53,503 bases of DNA from Dyadobacter fermentans (GCF_019924045.1 NZ_JAHXBN010000029.1:1-53503); one strand, 5' to 3'; shown: positions 16,882-28,551, numbered from the stretch's first letter. The notes: a model not told the origin generated them from the letters alone. Numbers and translations: made by a program.

Positions 16882-18191
16882 GATTTAAGAAAAATCCCCT
16901 GCCGGGCTGCCGAGATGAAATGTAAATCGAATTGCCCCTGCTCATAAACACCAAATGCTGAAAACGGACGCCCGCCTGAAAATGCAAGCATATTCCAGCA
17001 CTCATCTTCGGGATTCAAGAGGGGAACACTCAATCCTTCCAAGTCGGTTACAAACAACCGGCCGTTGGTGAACATGGCTTTTACATCTTCAATCATAAAC
17101 GGTATCTGTTCTGTAAAAGGGTTTTGGCTTAATACACTTGAAATGTTGTTGTATATCTCCGAAAATGAGTTTGGAATAGCCGCTTGTGTCGCGCGGCTGC
17201 TCACCGGTCGCTGCTCGCGTATCAGTGCGCGCGTGGGTACGGACGAGGGGTAGTACACGATATCGGCGTCTATTTGTATCCCCGGAGCGAGCATGGTCTG
17301 GTAAGGCTGATTTCCGGCGTAAAAATTCAATAATAATGCAAACCGGTTGGTCCCCAGACCATATAACCATATCCGCTCCGTAGTTACATTGCTTTCCTCC
17401 GACATCGTCACGGATAGCACGATCCAATGGTCGGTGACGGCTTGGGTCTGTAAAACTTCTTCTTTCGGAATTGTCCAGCCGATCAATGTAGTAATGTCCT
17501 GGACGGTCGATGCGGGCAGATTGTCGCGGTTATGGTAGCCTTCGGATATCATATAAAGGGCTGACAATCTTTTTAATAGCTGTTTTTGCCAGCCCTCCTC
17601 AAAGAAGTTGATCTGGTTGATTTGGCGCAGCCGGTTTGCCAGCCCGCCTGCCTGGGCGTCGACCATCCTGGCAGTAATATTGTTGTGAAACTGATACGCC
17701 TGCTGCGGCACGTGCGCAATGCCCGCGCGCATGACGTCGCCCAGCCAGGCACGCAGTTCTTCCATTCCACCGCTCACCTTCTTTTCCCGGGACTCCGCAC
17801 GTTTGGCACGCGCCGACTCGTCTGCCGGTTTTTCCTGCTTTGTTTCCCGGGTGGTCTCCCGAACCTGTCGTTTGGAAAGCCACTCCGCGACGTAAGCAGG
17901 CAGCTCTTCGCTGGCAGTAAATGCGGCCCGGTCTTCGGCGTAGAGCAAAAACAATCCCAAACCGTGCTTACAGGGAAACTTCCGGCTCGGGCAACTGCAT
18001 TTGAACGCAATATTGGTCAGGTCGATGGCGGTTTGGTACGGATTTTTGCCGCTGCCCTGGCACTCACCCCACAGCGCCGCGGCATTGTAATGTGCGTTGA
18101 CCCACTTTGTCTTCGTAGCCAGTTGTCGGCCGGCTTTTGCCGAAGCATCGTCGGGTGCGAGTTGCAGAATCTGTTCGCGGGTATATTGCAT
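16878..18191 (-). CDS. SWIM zinc finger protein, first gene of the MoxR operon
   Basis: A 437-aa protein. The SWIM zinc-binding pattern CxC-x6-CxH is complete: Cys65, Cys67, Cys74 and His76 in FKCSCPSRKFPCKHGLG. SWIM domains bind DNA or proteins. A Lys/Arg/Glu-rich linker (about 113-150) joins it to a larger C-terminal region without recognised motifs. I start at ATG 18191 (MQYTREQ), not at the upstream in-frame ATG 18263, because the family-like sequence begins there and the upstream part looks intergenic. It is divergent from the DUF5009 gene and likely sets the promoter for the five-gene operon. Confidence 0.82.
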   Translation of the reverse strand: MQYTREQILQLAPDDASAKAGRQLATKTKWVNAHYNAAALWGECQGSGKNPYQTAIDLTNIAFKCSCPSRKFPCKHGLGLFLLYAEDRAAFTASEELPAYVAEWLSKRQVRETTRETKQEKPADESARAKRAESREKKVSGGMEELRAWLGDVMRAGIAHVPQQAYQFHNNITARMVDAQAGGLANRLRQINQINFFEEGWQKQLLKRLSALYMISEGYHNRDNLPASTVQDITTLIGWTIPKEEVLQTQAVTDHWIVLSVTMSEESNVTTERIWLYGLGTNRFALLLNFYAGNQPYQTMLAPGIQIDADIVYYPSSVPTRALIREQRPVSSRATQAAIPNSFSEIYNNISSVLSQNPFTEQIPFMIEDVKAMFTNGRLFVTDLEGLSVPLLNPEDECWNMLAFSGGRPFSAFGVYEQGQFDLHFISAARQGIFLKS

Positions 18192-18304
18192 TAATTGGAT
18201 AATCTCTCTGATTCGAAAACCAAAAATAGACATTGCCAGGAATAAATTGCGGTAAATGTGCATATGTACTTCCCCCGCTATTTGAAGGCGAAAAAAACAC
18301 TATA

Positions 18305-18324
18305 TTAGGTTTTCCTAAACCTAA
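18305..18324. promoter_or_regulatory. Perfect inverted repeat in front of the DUF5009 gene
   Basis: TTAGGTTT and AAACCTAA, 8 bp each, flank a 4-nt spacer TCCT, ending 8 nt before the ATG at 18333. It lies in the divergent region between the DUF5009 gene and the SWIM operon. It could be an operator for a dimeric regulator or a hairpin over the translation start; the sequence alone does not decide. Confidence 0.5.
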
Positions 18325-18332
18325 AAACTTTC

Positions 18333-19538
18333 ATGATGCCCCCTTCTTCCCCCTCGCTCCGCCTGGATTCGATTGACGTATTCAGGGCGGTCACTATGTT
18401 TTTAATGATTTTTGTAAACGACCTCTGGTCGCTGGAAGACGTCCCCGGTTGGCTCGAACACAGCAAAGCGGCCGAAGATGCGATGGGGCTTTCGGATGTT
18501 GTATTTCCCGGATTTTTGTTCATTGTCGGTCTTTCGATTCCCTTCGCCATCGCCAACCGCAAGACAAAAGGGGACTCTGATGTATTGATTATCAGGCATA
18601 TTGCCGAGCGTACATTTGCACTACTGCTCATGGGAATATTCATCGTGAACTACGAAAATATCGCGGGCGAGGCGATGGTGGTCAGTAAATATGTCTGGGA
18701 AATCGGAATGGTAATTGCTTTTTTCCTGATCTGGAATGTATATCCCTCGAACCCGGAAAAGAAGGGGCTTTACACGGCATTGAAAGTGGCTGGTTATCTG
18801 TTGCTTGTCGGGCTGGCATTGATTTACAAAGGCGGTGACCCCGCTGACCCGTCGTGGATGGGGACGCATTGGTACGGTATCCTGGGTCTTATTGGTTGGT
18901 CGTACTTGCTCGGTGCGCTCGCGTACCTGCCCACGCGCGACCGTCTCACGTGGACGGTCTGCGGCTGGTTGTTCTTCGTTTTGTTCAACCTGGCCGATTT
19001 TGCCGGGGTACTCGGTTTTCTAAGCCCGCTGAAAGAATATGTCTGGATCGTCGGCAGCGGTTCGATGCCGGCTTTTGTGATGGGTGGCGTTGTGGCGTCG
19101 GTGATTTACCGGAACGGTGCCAACCGGAATGCAGTCGGGACTACTTACCTGATTGTCCTGGTCGTGCTGGGGATCATTGCATTGGCCTATGGTTTTGGCA
19201 CGCGGCCATTCTGGGGTATTTCGAAAATCAGGGCTACACCGGCTTGGGTCGGCATTTGCTCGGGCATTAGCTTTTTGACGTTCGCATTCCTGTTTTGGCT
19301 GGTCGATTTGAAGAAGATCAAGAACTGGGCGAGCATTATCCAACCCGCCGGAACCGCTACATTGACCTGCTACCTTATTCCTTATATATGGTATGCCGTC
19401 ATTACACTCGCAGGTATTAGTCTGCCGATGTTCCTTCGCACCGGACTGGTCGGCCTGGTGAAATCCGCCTGCTTTTCGTTGCTGGTTATTTTGCTTACCG
19501 GGGCGATCAACAGATTAGGTGTTAAACTTAAGATTTGA
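18333..19538 (+). CDS. DUF5009 membrane protein (heparan-alpha-glucosaminide N-acetyltransferase-like)
   Basis: A 401-aa membrane protein with about ten to eleven hydrophobic helices. The N-terminal signature RLDSIDVFRAVTMFLMIFVN, then LSDVVFPGFLFIVGLSIPFA, is typical of the DUF5009/YeiB-HGSNAT group, which moves acetyl groups across the membrane onto sugars. A glycan-acetylating role is therefore inferred. Its length is normal. The next gene (TIM-barrel protein) starts 70 bp later on the same strand. The ATG at 18333 is followed at once by a second ATG; either could serve. Confidence 0.85.
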   Translation: MMPPSSPSLRLDSIDVFRAVTMFLMIFVNDLWSLEDVPGWLEHSKAAEDAMGLSDVVFPGFLFIVGLSIPFAIANRKTKGDSDVLIIRHIAERTFALLLMGIFIVNYENIAGEAMVVSKYVWEIGMVIAFFLIWNVYPSNPEKKGLYTALKVAGYLLLVGLALIYKGGDPADPSWMGTHWYGILGLIGWSYLLGALAYLPTRDRLTWTVCGWLFFVLFNLADFAGVLGFLSPLKEYVWIVGSGSMPAFVMGGVVASVIYRNGANRNAVGTTYLIVLVVLGIIALAYGFGTRPFWGISKIRATPAWVGICSGISFLTFAFLFWLVDLKKIKNWASIIQPAGTATLTCYLIPYIWYAVITLAGISLPMFLRTGLVGLVKSACFSLLVILLTGAINRLGVKLKI

Positions 19539-19608
19539 GCCGATAGGTGGTAAATCCACTACTCTTCGTCTTTTACCTATACAGCAATTACTTTTTAATT
19601 TAAACAGA

Positions 19609-20442
19609 ATGAATTCGAGAAGAACATTTGTCAAAAAAGGCATCGCCGGGCTAATGGCCGGCAGTATCATTTCACTTCCGGAGAAAAGCAATGCGGCTCC
19701 GGCTAAAAAAGAGGATACTTTCAAACTCGGTATGGCCGGTTATAGTTTTGTGCATTTCAAACTCGACGAAGCGCTCGAAATGATGAAGAAGACAGATGTT
19801 CACTATTTGTGTATCAAGGATTTTCATTTACCTTATAACAGTACCGCCGAGCAGATCACCGCATTTCACCAGAAGTTGAAAGACGCCGGTGTGACCGGGT
19901 ACGCGGTGGGCCCGATTTACACGAAGACCCATCAGGAAATCGACAATGCATTTGATTATGCCAAAAGAGTAGGCGTGGACCTGATCGTCGGAATTCCCAA
20001 TCACGACGACCTGAAATATGTAGAGCAGAAGGTGAAGGAGTACAATATCCGTTACGCGATCCACAACCATGGGCCGGAAGATAAACTGTATCCCAATGCG
20101 ACCTCGGTATACAATCATGTGAAGGACCTCGACCCTCGTGTGGGGTTGTGTTTCGACATGGGCCATAACCGCCGCGACAACCAGGACTCGGTGGCCGACC
20201 TGGGCAAGTATAGCAAGCGCATTTTCGACATTCACCTCAAAAATGTGACAGAAGCCACCAAGGATGGCAAAACCTGCGAACTTGGGAGAGGAATTATTGA
20301 TATTCCCGCATTTGTAAAAATGCTGCGCAAAGTGAAATATGCGGGGTCTTGCAGCCTTGAATATGAGAAAGATATGAAGGAGCCGCTGGCGGGGATCGCC
20401 GAATCGGTAGGGTATTTCCGGGGAGTTTGCCAGGCGAGTTAA
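19609..20442 (+). CDS. TIM-barrel sugar isomerase/epimerase-like protein with Tat-like leader
   Basis: A 277-aa protein of the xylose isomerase-like TIM barrel family. It starts MNSRRTFVKKGIAG, a twin-arginine-type leader, followed by a mature part beginning near residue 30. Barrel-strand motifs are visible: CIKDFHLP, AIHNHGPED, LCFDMGHNRRDNQDS and CSLEYEKD, holding the Asp, His and Glu that bind metal and substrate in the family. The substrate is unknown. I start at ATG 19609 because the leader begins there; the upstream in-frame ATG (19519) would run into the DUF5009 gene. It may be cotranscribed with the DUF5009 gene. Confidence 0.87.
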   Translation: MNSRRTFVKKGIAGLMAGSIISLPEKSNAAPAKKEDTFKLGMAGYSFVHFKLDEALEMMKKTDVHYLCIKDFHLPYNSTAEQITAFHQKLKDAGVTGYAVGPIYTKTHQEIDNAFDYAKRVGVDLIVGIPNHDDLKYVEQKVKEYNIRYAIHNHGPEDKLYPNATSVYNHVKDLDPRVGLCFDMGHNRRDNQDSVADLGKYSKRIFDIHLKNVTEATKDGKTCELGRGIIDIPAFVKMLRKVKYAGSCSLEYEKDMKEPLAGIAESVGYFRGVCQAS

Positions 20443-20475
20443 TCCAAAAAACACGCATTTAGTGCTGTAAAACCC

Positions 20476-20483
20476 TATTTTTG
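20476..20483 (+). promoter_or_regulatory. Candidate -7 element upstream of pgi
   Basis: TATTTTTG is an exact match to the Bacteroidota -7 consensus TANNTTTG and lies 40 nt before the pgi start. No TTTG is present at the -33 spacing, so it is half a promoter match. Confidence 0.4.
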
Positions 20484-20499
20484 CATGACCAAGGTTTGA

Positions 20500-22538
<2,039 letters not shown>

Positions 22539-22727
22539 AATTGTGGAGTTGTACGCCGGAAGTTACGTTTCGTTTTTTGAATTATGGTAGTGAAATATCC
22601 AAATAGGGTCATTTGAGCCAGTTTCGAGGATACTTCAAATTGAATTTTTAGTTAATTAAAAATAGAGGGTCGTCTTATTAATATTTATTATTAAGTTTAG
22701 TTTTCTCTGATCACTAAACCTCTTTCC

Positions 22728-25178
22728 ATGAAAAGGATTTTTGCGACACTCTCATTACTATTTGTTTTCTCCCAAAACCAGGCACAGTCGATTTACCATT
22801 TTGAAGAAGGGCTGGCCGTTGGCCCTTGCCACCAATATGGACGGGAAGCTTTGTACACCGATCAACTGGCTTACCAACTTTACAAAGGTACACTCAAACC
22901 GCAAGAAGGAAGTATTTTATTAACCGATTCCAAAGCGGGGGAGGTGAAATGGAAAAAAGTGCAGGCCGACTCGACACACCGTTTTCGGGGCGACTCGTTT
23001 TCAAACGGGTATGTGTATTTGAGGTACGAATCCAAAAAGGAACAAACTGCGATTCTAACCATTACCGGTCAGGATATGATTTTCCTGAATGGGGTGCCGC
23101 GCGGAGGCGACATGTACCGTTACGGCTGGATGCACTTGCCGGTTCTTTTGAAAAAAGGCAAGAATGAAATCTACGCGCGGGTAGCCCGCTTCGGTCGCTT
23201 TGGTGGTATTACCGCTAATCTGACTTTTCCGGAAAAGTCCGTTTCTATTAATACAGAGGATCTTACGATCTCCGATGTTGTTCCCGGTTTCAAAAATGAC
23301 TCACTCTGGACGGGCGTCGTCATTTCGAACATGACCAAAAAGCCATTGACCGGCCTGGAAATGAAAACGATCGTAGCCGGAAAGAGCATTGTTACGAAAC
23401 TACCGTCGGTACCTGCTATGACATTGCGCAAAGTGGGCGTGCTCATCGACGGCAGCGGGGTGACTGGTGTTGGCAAGAACGAGGTGTCGCTCAGCTTGCT
23501 GCAAAATGGCAAAGTTACTGATCAGTCGAAAATTGCAATCCAGTCGGTAGAGGCAGGGAAGCAATATAGTCGCACCTTTGTGAGCGAGCTGGATGGTAGC
23601 ATACAATACTATGCTGTTTCTCCGCAAATCAAAAGTGGCCCGGATAGCCAGCCTGCATTGTTTTTCTCTGTGCATGGCGCAGAGGTTCAGGCGATTAGCC
23701 AGGCTCGTGCTTATAAATCCAAGGATTGGGGTGTACTTGTAGCACCTACAAACCGTCGTCCACGTGGATTCAACTGGGAGGACTGGGGACGGATGGATGC
23801 ATTGGAAGTGCTGGATATTGCGAAGAAACAATTCAACCCGGATCCATCGCGTATATACCTGACCGGCCACTCGATGGGTGGACACGGTACCTGGTTTCTG
23901 GGTGCGACGTATCCCGAAAAATGGGCTGCGATTGCTCCGTCGGCGGGTTATCCGACTTTGGCGGCTTATGGCTCGCACGACGGCGTGATTCCCGATAGCG
24001 CCGGGTCGCCAATTGAGGCTATGTTGCTGAGAGCCAGCAATCCGAGCAACGTTTTGGCATTGACTTCCAACTATAAAAGCCTAGGAGTTTACATTGCGCA
24101 CGGGGACGCGGACAGAACTGTACCCGTTACGTACGCCCGTCAGATGCGTGACATTCTCGGAAAATTTCACCGCGATTTCAGCTACTATGAACACATAGGA
24201 GGCGAGCACTGGTATGGCGATATCAGCGTAGACTGGCCGCCGATCTTTAACTTTTTCAGCTGGCATTCAATTCCGAAGGACAGCACTGTTACTTCGATCG
24301 ACTTCAAGACCGCTAACCCGGGTATTTCTTCGCGCATGCGCTGGGCAGGGATACAGCAGCAGAGTAATGCTTTGAAATACAGTCAGATAAAACTTAGTAG
24401 CAGCAAAAAGGAATCACGGATCGAAGGTAGTACCGAGAATGTGGCATTGCTTTCATTGGATCTCAGCGCATTCGCGGCTGGTTCGAAATTGAAGATTGTA
24501 CTGGATGGGAAGGCGCCGTTAGGATATGTAGTGAAGGGAAAGGAAACCATTTACCTGAAAAATGAGGGCGAGTGGAAACACGCCATCGCCCCGGCTGCTA
24601 CCGAGAAGAACCCGGACCGCAACGGTACTTTGAAGGATGCATTCAGAAACCGCATGGTGTATGTGTACGCGACGGGCGGCAATGCGGAAGAGAAGGCGTG
24701 GGCATTCGAGAAAGCGACATTTGACGCGGAGTCGTGGTATTATCGTGGAAATGGCGCCGTAGACATTGTTGCGGATAAAGACTTTGATCCACAGCAGTTT
24801 AAAGATAGAGGTGTAATTCTTTATGGCAACAAAACCACGAACTTCGCATGGGATAAGGTGCTGAAAAACTGTCCGGTGACCGTAACAAGCGGCAAGATCG
24901 ATGTAGGTGGGAAGCAATTTACAGGTAGCGACCTCGCGGCCTATTTCATTTACCCAAGATCGGATAGCAAGACTGCGTCTGTTACCGTCATTTCAGGAAC
25001 CGGTAAGTCAGGTTTTCAGGCAGCCAATGCTAATCAGTATTTCAGCGGCGGTAGCGGGTTTCCCGATGTGATGATCTTCTCCGCCGATATGTTGAAGAAC
25101 GGAATCAAGGAAGTGAAGATGTCCGGATTCTTCGGAAACGACTGGTCTGTGGAGCGAGGGGAGTTTGTGACGCAGTGA
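22728..25178 (+). CDS. Large secreted alpha/beta hydrolase (prolyl oligopeptidase/esterase-like)
   Basis: An 816-aa exported protein with a signal peptide (about 1-19, ending NQAQ). An N-terminal region to about 300 looks like beta-sandwich accessory domains. The catalytic domain holds GHSMGGHG with nucleophile Ser382, followed by HGDADRTVP (Asp) and GEHWYG (His), a complete triad. It resembles PHB-depolymerase/dienelactone-type and S9-like hydrolases; ester or peptide specificity cannot be settled. The C-terminal part (about 530-816) has no recognised domain. It stands alone: the 10-nt repeat array starts right after its stop. Confidence 0.85.
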   Translation: MKRIFATLSLLFVFSQNQAQSIYHFEEGLAVGPCHQYGREALYTDQLAYQLYKGTLKPQEGSILLTDSKAGEVKWKKVQADSTHRFRGDSFSNGYVYLRYESKKEQTAILTITGQDMIFLNGVPRGGDMYRYGWMHLPVLLKKGKNEIYARVARFGRFGGITANLTFPEKSVSINTEDLTISDVVPGFKNDSLWTGVVISNMTKKPLTGLEMKTIVAGKSIVTKLPSVPAMTLRKVGVLIDGSGVTGVGKNEVSLSLLQNGKVTDQSKIAIQSVEAGKQYSRTFVSELDGSIQYYAVSPQIKSGPDSQPALFFSVHGAEVQAISQARAYKSKDWGVLVAPTNRRPRGFNWEDWGRMDALEVLDIAKKQFNPDPSRIYLTGHSMGGHGTWFLGATYPEKWAAIAPSAGYPTLAAYGSHDGVIPDSAGSPIEAMLLRASNPSNVLALTSNYKSLGVYIAHGDADRTVPVTYARQMRDILGKFHRDFSYYEHIGGEHWYGDISVDWPPIFNFFSWHSIPKDSTVTSIDFKTANPGISSRMRWAGIQQQSNALKYSQIKLSSSKKESRIEGSTENVALLSLDLSAFAAGSKLKIVLDGKAPLGYVVKGKETIYLKNEGEWKHAIAPAATEKNPDRNGTLKDAFRNRMVYVYATGGNAEEKAWAFEKATFDAESWYYRGNGAVDIVADKDFDPQQFKDRGVILYGNKTTNFAWDKVLKNCPVTVTSGKIDVGGKQFTGSDLAAYFIYPRSDSKTASVTVISGTGKSGFQAANANQYFSGGSGFPDVMIFSADMLKNGIKEVKMSGFFGNDWSVERGEFVTQ

Positions 25179-25180
25179 TT

Positions 25181-25418
25181 GTCAGGTATTGTCAAGTGTA
25201 GTCAGGTATTGTCAAGTGTAGTCAGATGTGGTCAAGTGTGGTCAGGTGTTGTCGGGGATAGATGATTGTAGGCAATGATTACTGATTATCAAATAGTTGT
25301 TAAAAGAAAACGTCAGGTATAAATGCCTGACGTTTTTTATTGACTTAATGACTATTCCTGACCACACTTGACAATACATGACTACACTTGACCAGTCCTG
25401 ACCACACTTGACAGTCCC
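25181..25418. repeat. Second intergenic inverted array of 10-nt units
   Basis: Eight units on the GTCANNTNTN pattern run from 25181 to 25260 in perfect 10-nt register (GTCAGGTATT, GTCAAGTGTA, GTCAAGTGTG and variants), fading in the next 20 nt. The opposite arm from 25341 to 25418 has one 8-nt and seven 10-nt units starting TGAC (TGACCACACT, TGACAATACA). An intrinsic terminator sits between the arms. The array runs from 2 nt after the plus-strand hydrolase stop to 1 nt before the SDR gene stop. Several units are identical to those at 5759-6005. Confidence 0.9.
25309..25338. terminator. Bidirectional intrinsic terminator at the array centre
   Basis: AACGTCAGG (25309-25317) pairs with CCTGACGTT (25326-25334) around a short loop, with a six-T run on the plus side and an A-rich run on the other side, so it can stop transcription from both convergent genes. 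Its stem contains the same GTCAGG core as the surrounding repeat units. Confidence 0.85.
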
Positions 25419-25419
25419 A

Positions 25420-26238
25420 CTAGCCATTATCGGCAAACTCGGGGTACAACGTCATCCCGCCATCAATGTATAGCGTTTCGCCATTCACGTAATCCGAATC
25501 ATCCGATGCGAGCCAGGCGACTGCTTTCGCAACATCCTGCGCGGTACCGATTCTCTTGTAAGGAATCAGGTGAAGCAAGCTTTCGTATTTATCGGGATCC
25601 GACCATACCTCTTTGTTAATAGGTGTTTTGATTGCGCCAGGGCTCACCGAGTTCACGCGGATTTTATATGGCGCAAGCTCCTGCGATATCGATTTCATGA
25701 ACATCATCACACCGCCCTTCGAAGCTGCGTAGTTGACATGTCCCGCCCAGGGAATCACGTCATGTACAGAGCTCATTAATACGATTTTCCCAATTGCGAG
25801 TTCGCTATGATTAGGTTCCGTAACCGCCTTTCGCTGAGCTATAAACTGCTTGGCGGCTTCGCGGCAGGCGAGGAATTGACCTGTCAGGTTGACGTCAATT
25901 ACCTTCTGCCATTGCTCCAAAGTCATTTCCAGAAATGGCGAATCCTTTTGCAAACCCGCATTGCTTACGAGTACATCGACGCGGCCAAATTGGTTGACTG
26001 TTTCGGCAAATAGTGCTTTCACATCTTCCTCCTTACTCACATCGGCTTTCACCAGAATCGCACTTCCGCCATTGGCTTTGATTTCATCGACCACTTCCTG
26101 ACCTGCGGCTGCATTGGAACTGTAATTCACGACCACATGCGCGCCGTTGTTTCCGAAATGCAGAGCGCAGGCTTTCCCAATTCCGGAACTTGACCCTGTG
26201 ACGATGACGACCTGATCTTTGAATTTCAGTTCGATCAT
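25420..26238 (-). CDS. SDR family oxidoreductase (glucose 1-dehydrogenase-like)
   Basis: A 272-aa classical short-chain dehydrogenase. The NAD(P)-binding motif TGSSSGIG is at 14-21, NNAG-like VSNAG near 91-95, and the catalytic set Ser156/157, Tyr170 and Lys174 (YAASKGG). The C-terminus (GETLYIDGGMTLYPEF) matches the glucose 1-dehydrogenase subgroup, so oxidation of glucose or a related sugar is likely but unproven. Its start overlaps the stop of the upstream small gene by 4 bp. Its stop lies 1 nt from the repeat array. Confidence 0.92.
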   Translation of the reverse strand: MIELKFKDQVVIVTGSSSGIGKACALHFGNNGAHVVVNYSSNAAAGQEVVDEIKANGGSAILVKADVSKEEDVKALFAETVNQFGRVDVLVSNAGLQKDSPFLEMTLEQWQKVIDVNLTGQFLACREAAKQFIAQRKAVTEPNHSELAIGKIVLMSSVHDVIPWAGHVNYAASKGGVMMFMKSISQELAPYKIRVNSVSPGAIKTPINKEVWSDPDKYESLLHLIPYKRIGTAQDVAKAVAWLASDDSDYVNGETLYIDGGMTLYPEFADNG

Positions 26239-26450
26239 ATCATTTCTTTTTCAACAGCTTTCAATTTTTTCCAAACGCGGCGGTTCACATTTTTTACCGC
26301 CCAATTTTTCGCAATCAGAATTGCTTTGGAAACAGCCTCGCGAGGGGAAATGTTGGTAGATCGTAATAGTTCCTGGGCGACGGCCACCGCTTTTTCGCGG
26401 GTAGTGGGAGAAAGGTACATCAATTCTGGCAATGCGATTCTTGCGTCCAT
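26235..26450 (-). CDS. Small protein of unknown function
   Basis: A 71-aa basic, helical protein (MDARIALPELMYLSP..., then SKAILIAKNWAVKNVNRRVWKKL). It contains no signal peptide or membrane segment. I do not recognise the family. Its stop overlaps the start of the SDR gene by 4 bp (ATGA), which supports real translation and coupling. The role is unknown. Confidence 0.65.
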   Translation of the reverse strand: MDARIALPELMYLSPTTREKAVAVAQELLRSTNISPREAVSKAILIAKNWAVKNVNRRVWKKLKAVEKEMI

Positions 26451-26586
26451 AGGAGTCTGAATTTTTTAGTGGTTTGATTGATTGATGAAGATTTGTTTTG
26501 GTTTGAAAAAATCAATGCCAGTGATTTAACGATTGATTTTCTACTATTATATACGCTAAGTCACCCCAAAATGTAACACTGCGTGT

Positions 26587-26619
26587 AAAAAAAATCCCCA
26601 TCTGTTTAACGGACGGGGA
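26587..26619 (-). terminator. Intrinsic terminator of dnaK
   Basis: TCCCCATC (26595-26602) and GACGGGGA (26612-26619) form an 8-bp stem with one mismatch. On the minus strand it is followed by eight Ts (the A-run 26587-26594). It lies 18 nt downstream of the dnaK stop. Confidence 0.85.
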
Positions 26620-26637
26620 CTTTTTCTAATCTCATTC

Positions 26638-28551
26638 TTATTTTACTTCTTCGAAATTGACGTCCGTCACGTCGTCTGTCGATCCGTTGTTACCGGCACC
26701 AGGGTTTCCGGTTGGGCCTCCTGCACCTGGCTGCGCGCCACCGGGTTCGCCACCTTGGGCGTACATTTCCTGAGCGGAAGCTTGCCATGCAGCATTCAGT
26801 TTCTCAGATGCAGCGTCGATCGCTGAAAGGTCCTGAGACTGGTGAGCGGTTTTCAATTCTGCCAGTGCAGCTTCGATGCTCGATTTGTTGCTGTCAGAAA
26901 GTTTGTCACCATATTCTTTCAACTGTTTTTCAGTTGAGAAGATCAGGCTGTCAGCTCCGTTGATTTTTTCGATTTTTTCACGTTCCGCTTTGTCGGCGGC
27001 TTCGTTAGCTTTCGCTTCTTCACGCATTCTGGTGATTTCGGCGTCGGTCAAGCCGCTGGAAGCTTCGATACGAATCTTCTGCTCTTTGCCGGTTCCTTTA
27101 TCTTTCGCAGAAACGTGCAGGATACCGTTCGCATCCACGTCGAAAGTCACTTCGATCTGAGGTACACCGCGTTGTGCTGGTGGAATGTCGGACAAGTGGA
27201 AACGACCGAGTGTACGGTTGTTGGCTGCCTGCGGACGCTCGCCTTGCAATACGTGTATCTCCACAGATGGCTGATTATCAGCGGCAGTCGAGAATGTTTC
27301 CGTCTTCTTCGAAGGAATAGTTGTGTTTGCTTCGATCAGCTTGGTAAACACACCGCCCAATGTTTCGATACCGAGTGACAAAGGAATCACATCCAAAAGA
27401 AGTACATCCTTCACTTCACCCGTCAATACACCACCCTGGATTGCAGCACCAACGGCCACCGCTTCGTCGGGGTTAACGTTTTTCGAAGGTTTTTTACCGA
27501 AGAATTTCTCTACTTCTTCCTGTACGCGAGGGATACGGGTCGAACCACCTACGAGGATTACTTCGTCGATGTCGCTATTCGAATATCCTGCGTTTTTCAT
27601 CGCTCTCTTACAAGGTTCCATCATGCGTTGGAACAGAGAATCAGCGAGTTGTTCGAATTTCGCGCGGGTAAGCGTACGAACCAAGTGTTTTGGAATACCG
27701 TCAACCGGGAAGATGTATGGCAGGTTGATTTCAGTCTGAGCCGAGCTCGACAATTCAACTTTTGCTTTTTCAGCGGCTTCTTTCAAACGCTGCAATGCCA
27801 TAGGATCTTTTCTCAGGTCAACACCTTCGTCTTTCACGAATTCGTCGGCCAACCAGTTGATAATCACCTGGTCGAAGTCGTCACCACCCAGGTGGGTATC
27901 ACCGTCGGTAGATTTTACTTCGAATACACCGTCGCCCAATTCAAGGATAGATACGTCGAAAGTACCACCACCCAAGTCGAACACGGCAATTTTCATATCC
28001 TTGTGCTGTTTGTCAAGGCCGTAAGCCAAAGCAGCAGCAGTAGGTTCGTTGATGATCCGTTTTACATCCAGACCGGCGATCTGACCAGCTTCTTTTGTAG
28101 CCTGACGTTCCGCATCGTTAAAGTATGCAGGAACGGTGATCACCGCTTCGGTAACTTCCTGACCCAGATAATCTTCCGCAGTTTGTCTCATTTTTTGAAG
28201 AATGAATGCAGAAACCTCCTGTGGTGTGTAAAGGCGGTCACCGATAGGAATGCGTGGAGTATTGTTAGGGCCTTTTTCTACGCTGTACGCAACCGTCTTC
28301 ATTTCAGACGTCGTATCATCGTATTTTTTACCCATGAAACGCTTGATGGAGCTAATAGTATGCTTGGGATTGGTAATCGCCTGACGTTTGGCCGGTGCTC
28401 CGATTTTGCGTTCACCATTATCCATGAAAGCAACTACGGAAGGGGTAGTGCGGGCACCTTCGCTGTTGGCTATTACAACCGGCTCGTTACCCTCCATGAC
28501 AGCCACGCAGGAGTTCGTTGTTCCTAAGTCTATGCCAATAATTTTTCCCAT
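26638..28551 (-). CDS. dnaK: Chaperone protein DnaK (Hsp70)
   Basis: ATP-driven Hsp70 chaperone working with DnaJ and GrpE on unfolded proteins. The 637-aa protein has normal length: nucleotide-binding domain to about 380 ([17 protein letters not shown] at 4-20, [13 protein letters not shown] near 190), the substrate-binding domain and a helical lid, ending in a Gly/Pro-rich tail and DVNFEEVK. It is a single-gene unit here: grpE and dnaJ are not adjacent. A terminator follows. The upstream 180 bp holds a hairpin from the phospholipase gene but no clear consensus promoter. Confidence 0.98.
   Translation of the reverse strand: MGKIIGIDLGTTNSCVAVMEGNEPVVIANSEGARTTPSVVAFMDNGERKIGAPAKRQAITNPKHTISSIKRFMGKKYDDTTSEMKTVAYSVEKGPNNTPRIPIGDRLYTPQEVSAFILQKMRQTAEDYLGQEVTEAVITVPAYFNDAERQATKEAGQIAGLDVKRIINEPTAAALAYGLDKQHKDMKIAVFDLGGGTFDVSILELGDGVFEVKSTDGDTHLGGDDFDQVIINWLADEFVKDEGVDLRKDPMALQRLKEAAEKAKVELSSSAQTEINLPYIFPVDGIPKHLVRTLTRAKFEQLADSLFQRMMEPCKRAMKNAGYSNSDIDEVILVGGSTRIPRVQEEVEKFFGKKPSKNVNPDEAVAVGAAIQGGVLTGEVKDVLLLDVIPLSLGIETLGGVFTKLIEANTTIPSKKTETFSTAADNQPSVEIHVLQGERPQAANNRTLGRFHLSDIPPAQRGVPQIEVTFDVDANGILHVSAKDKGTGKEQKIRIEASSGLTDAEITRMREEAKANEAADKAEREKIEKINGADSLIFSTEKQLKEYGDKLSDSNKSSIEAALAELKTAHQSQDLSAIDAASEKLNAAWQASAQEMYAQGGEPGGAQPGAGGPTGNPGAGNNGSTDDVTDVNFEEVK

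Noticed and set aside
27628..28527. Plus-strand open frame of 299 aa
   Set aside because: It is the antisense of dnaK; long open frames opposite GC-biased conserved genes are expected.
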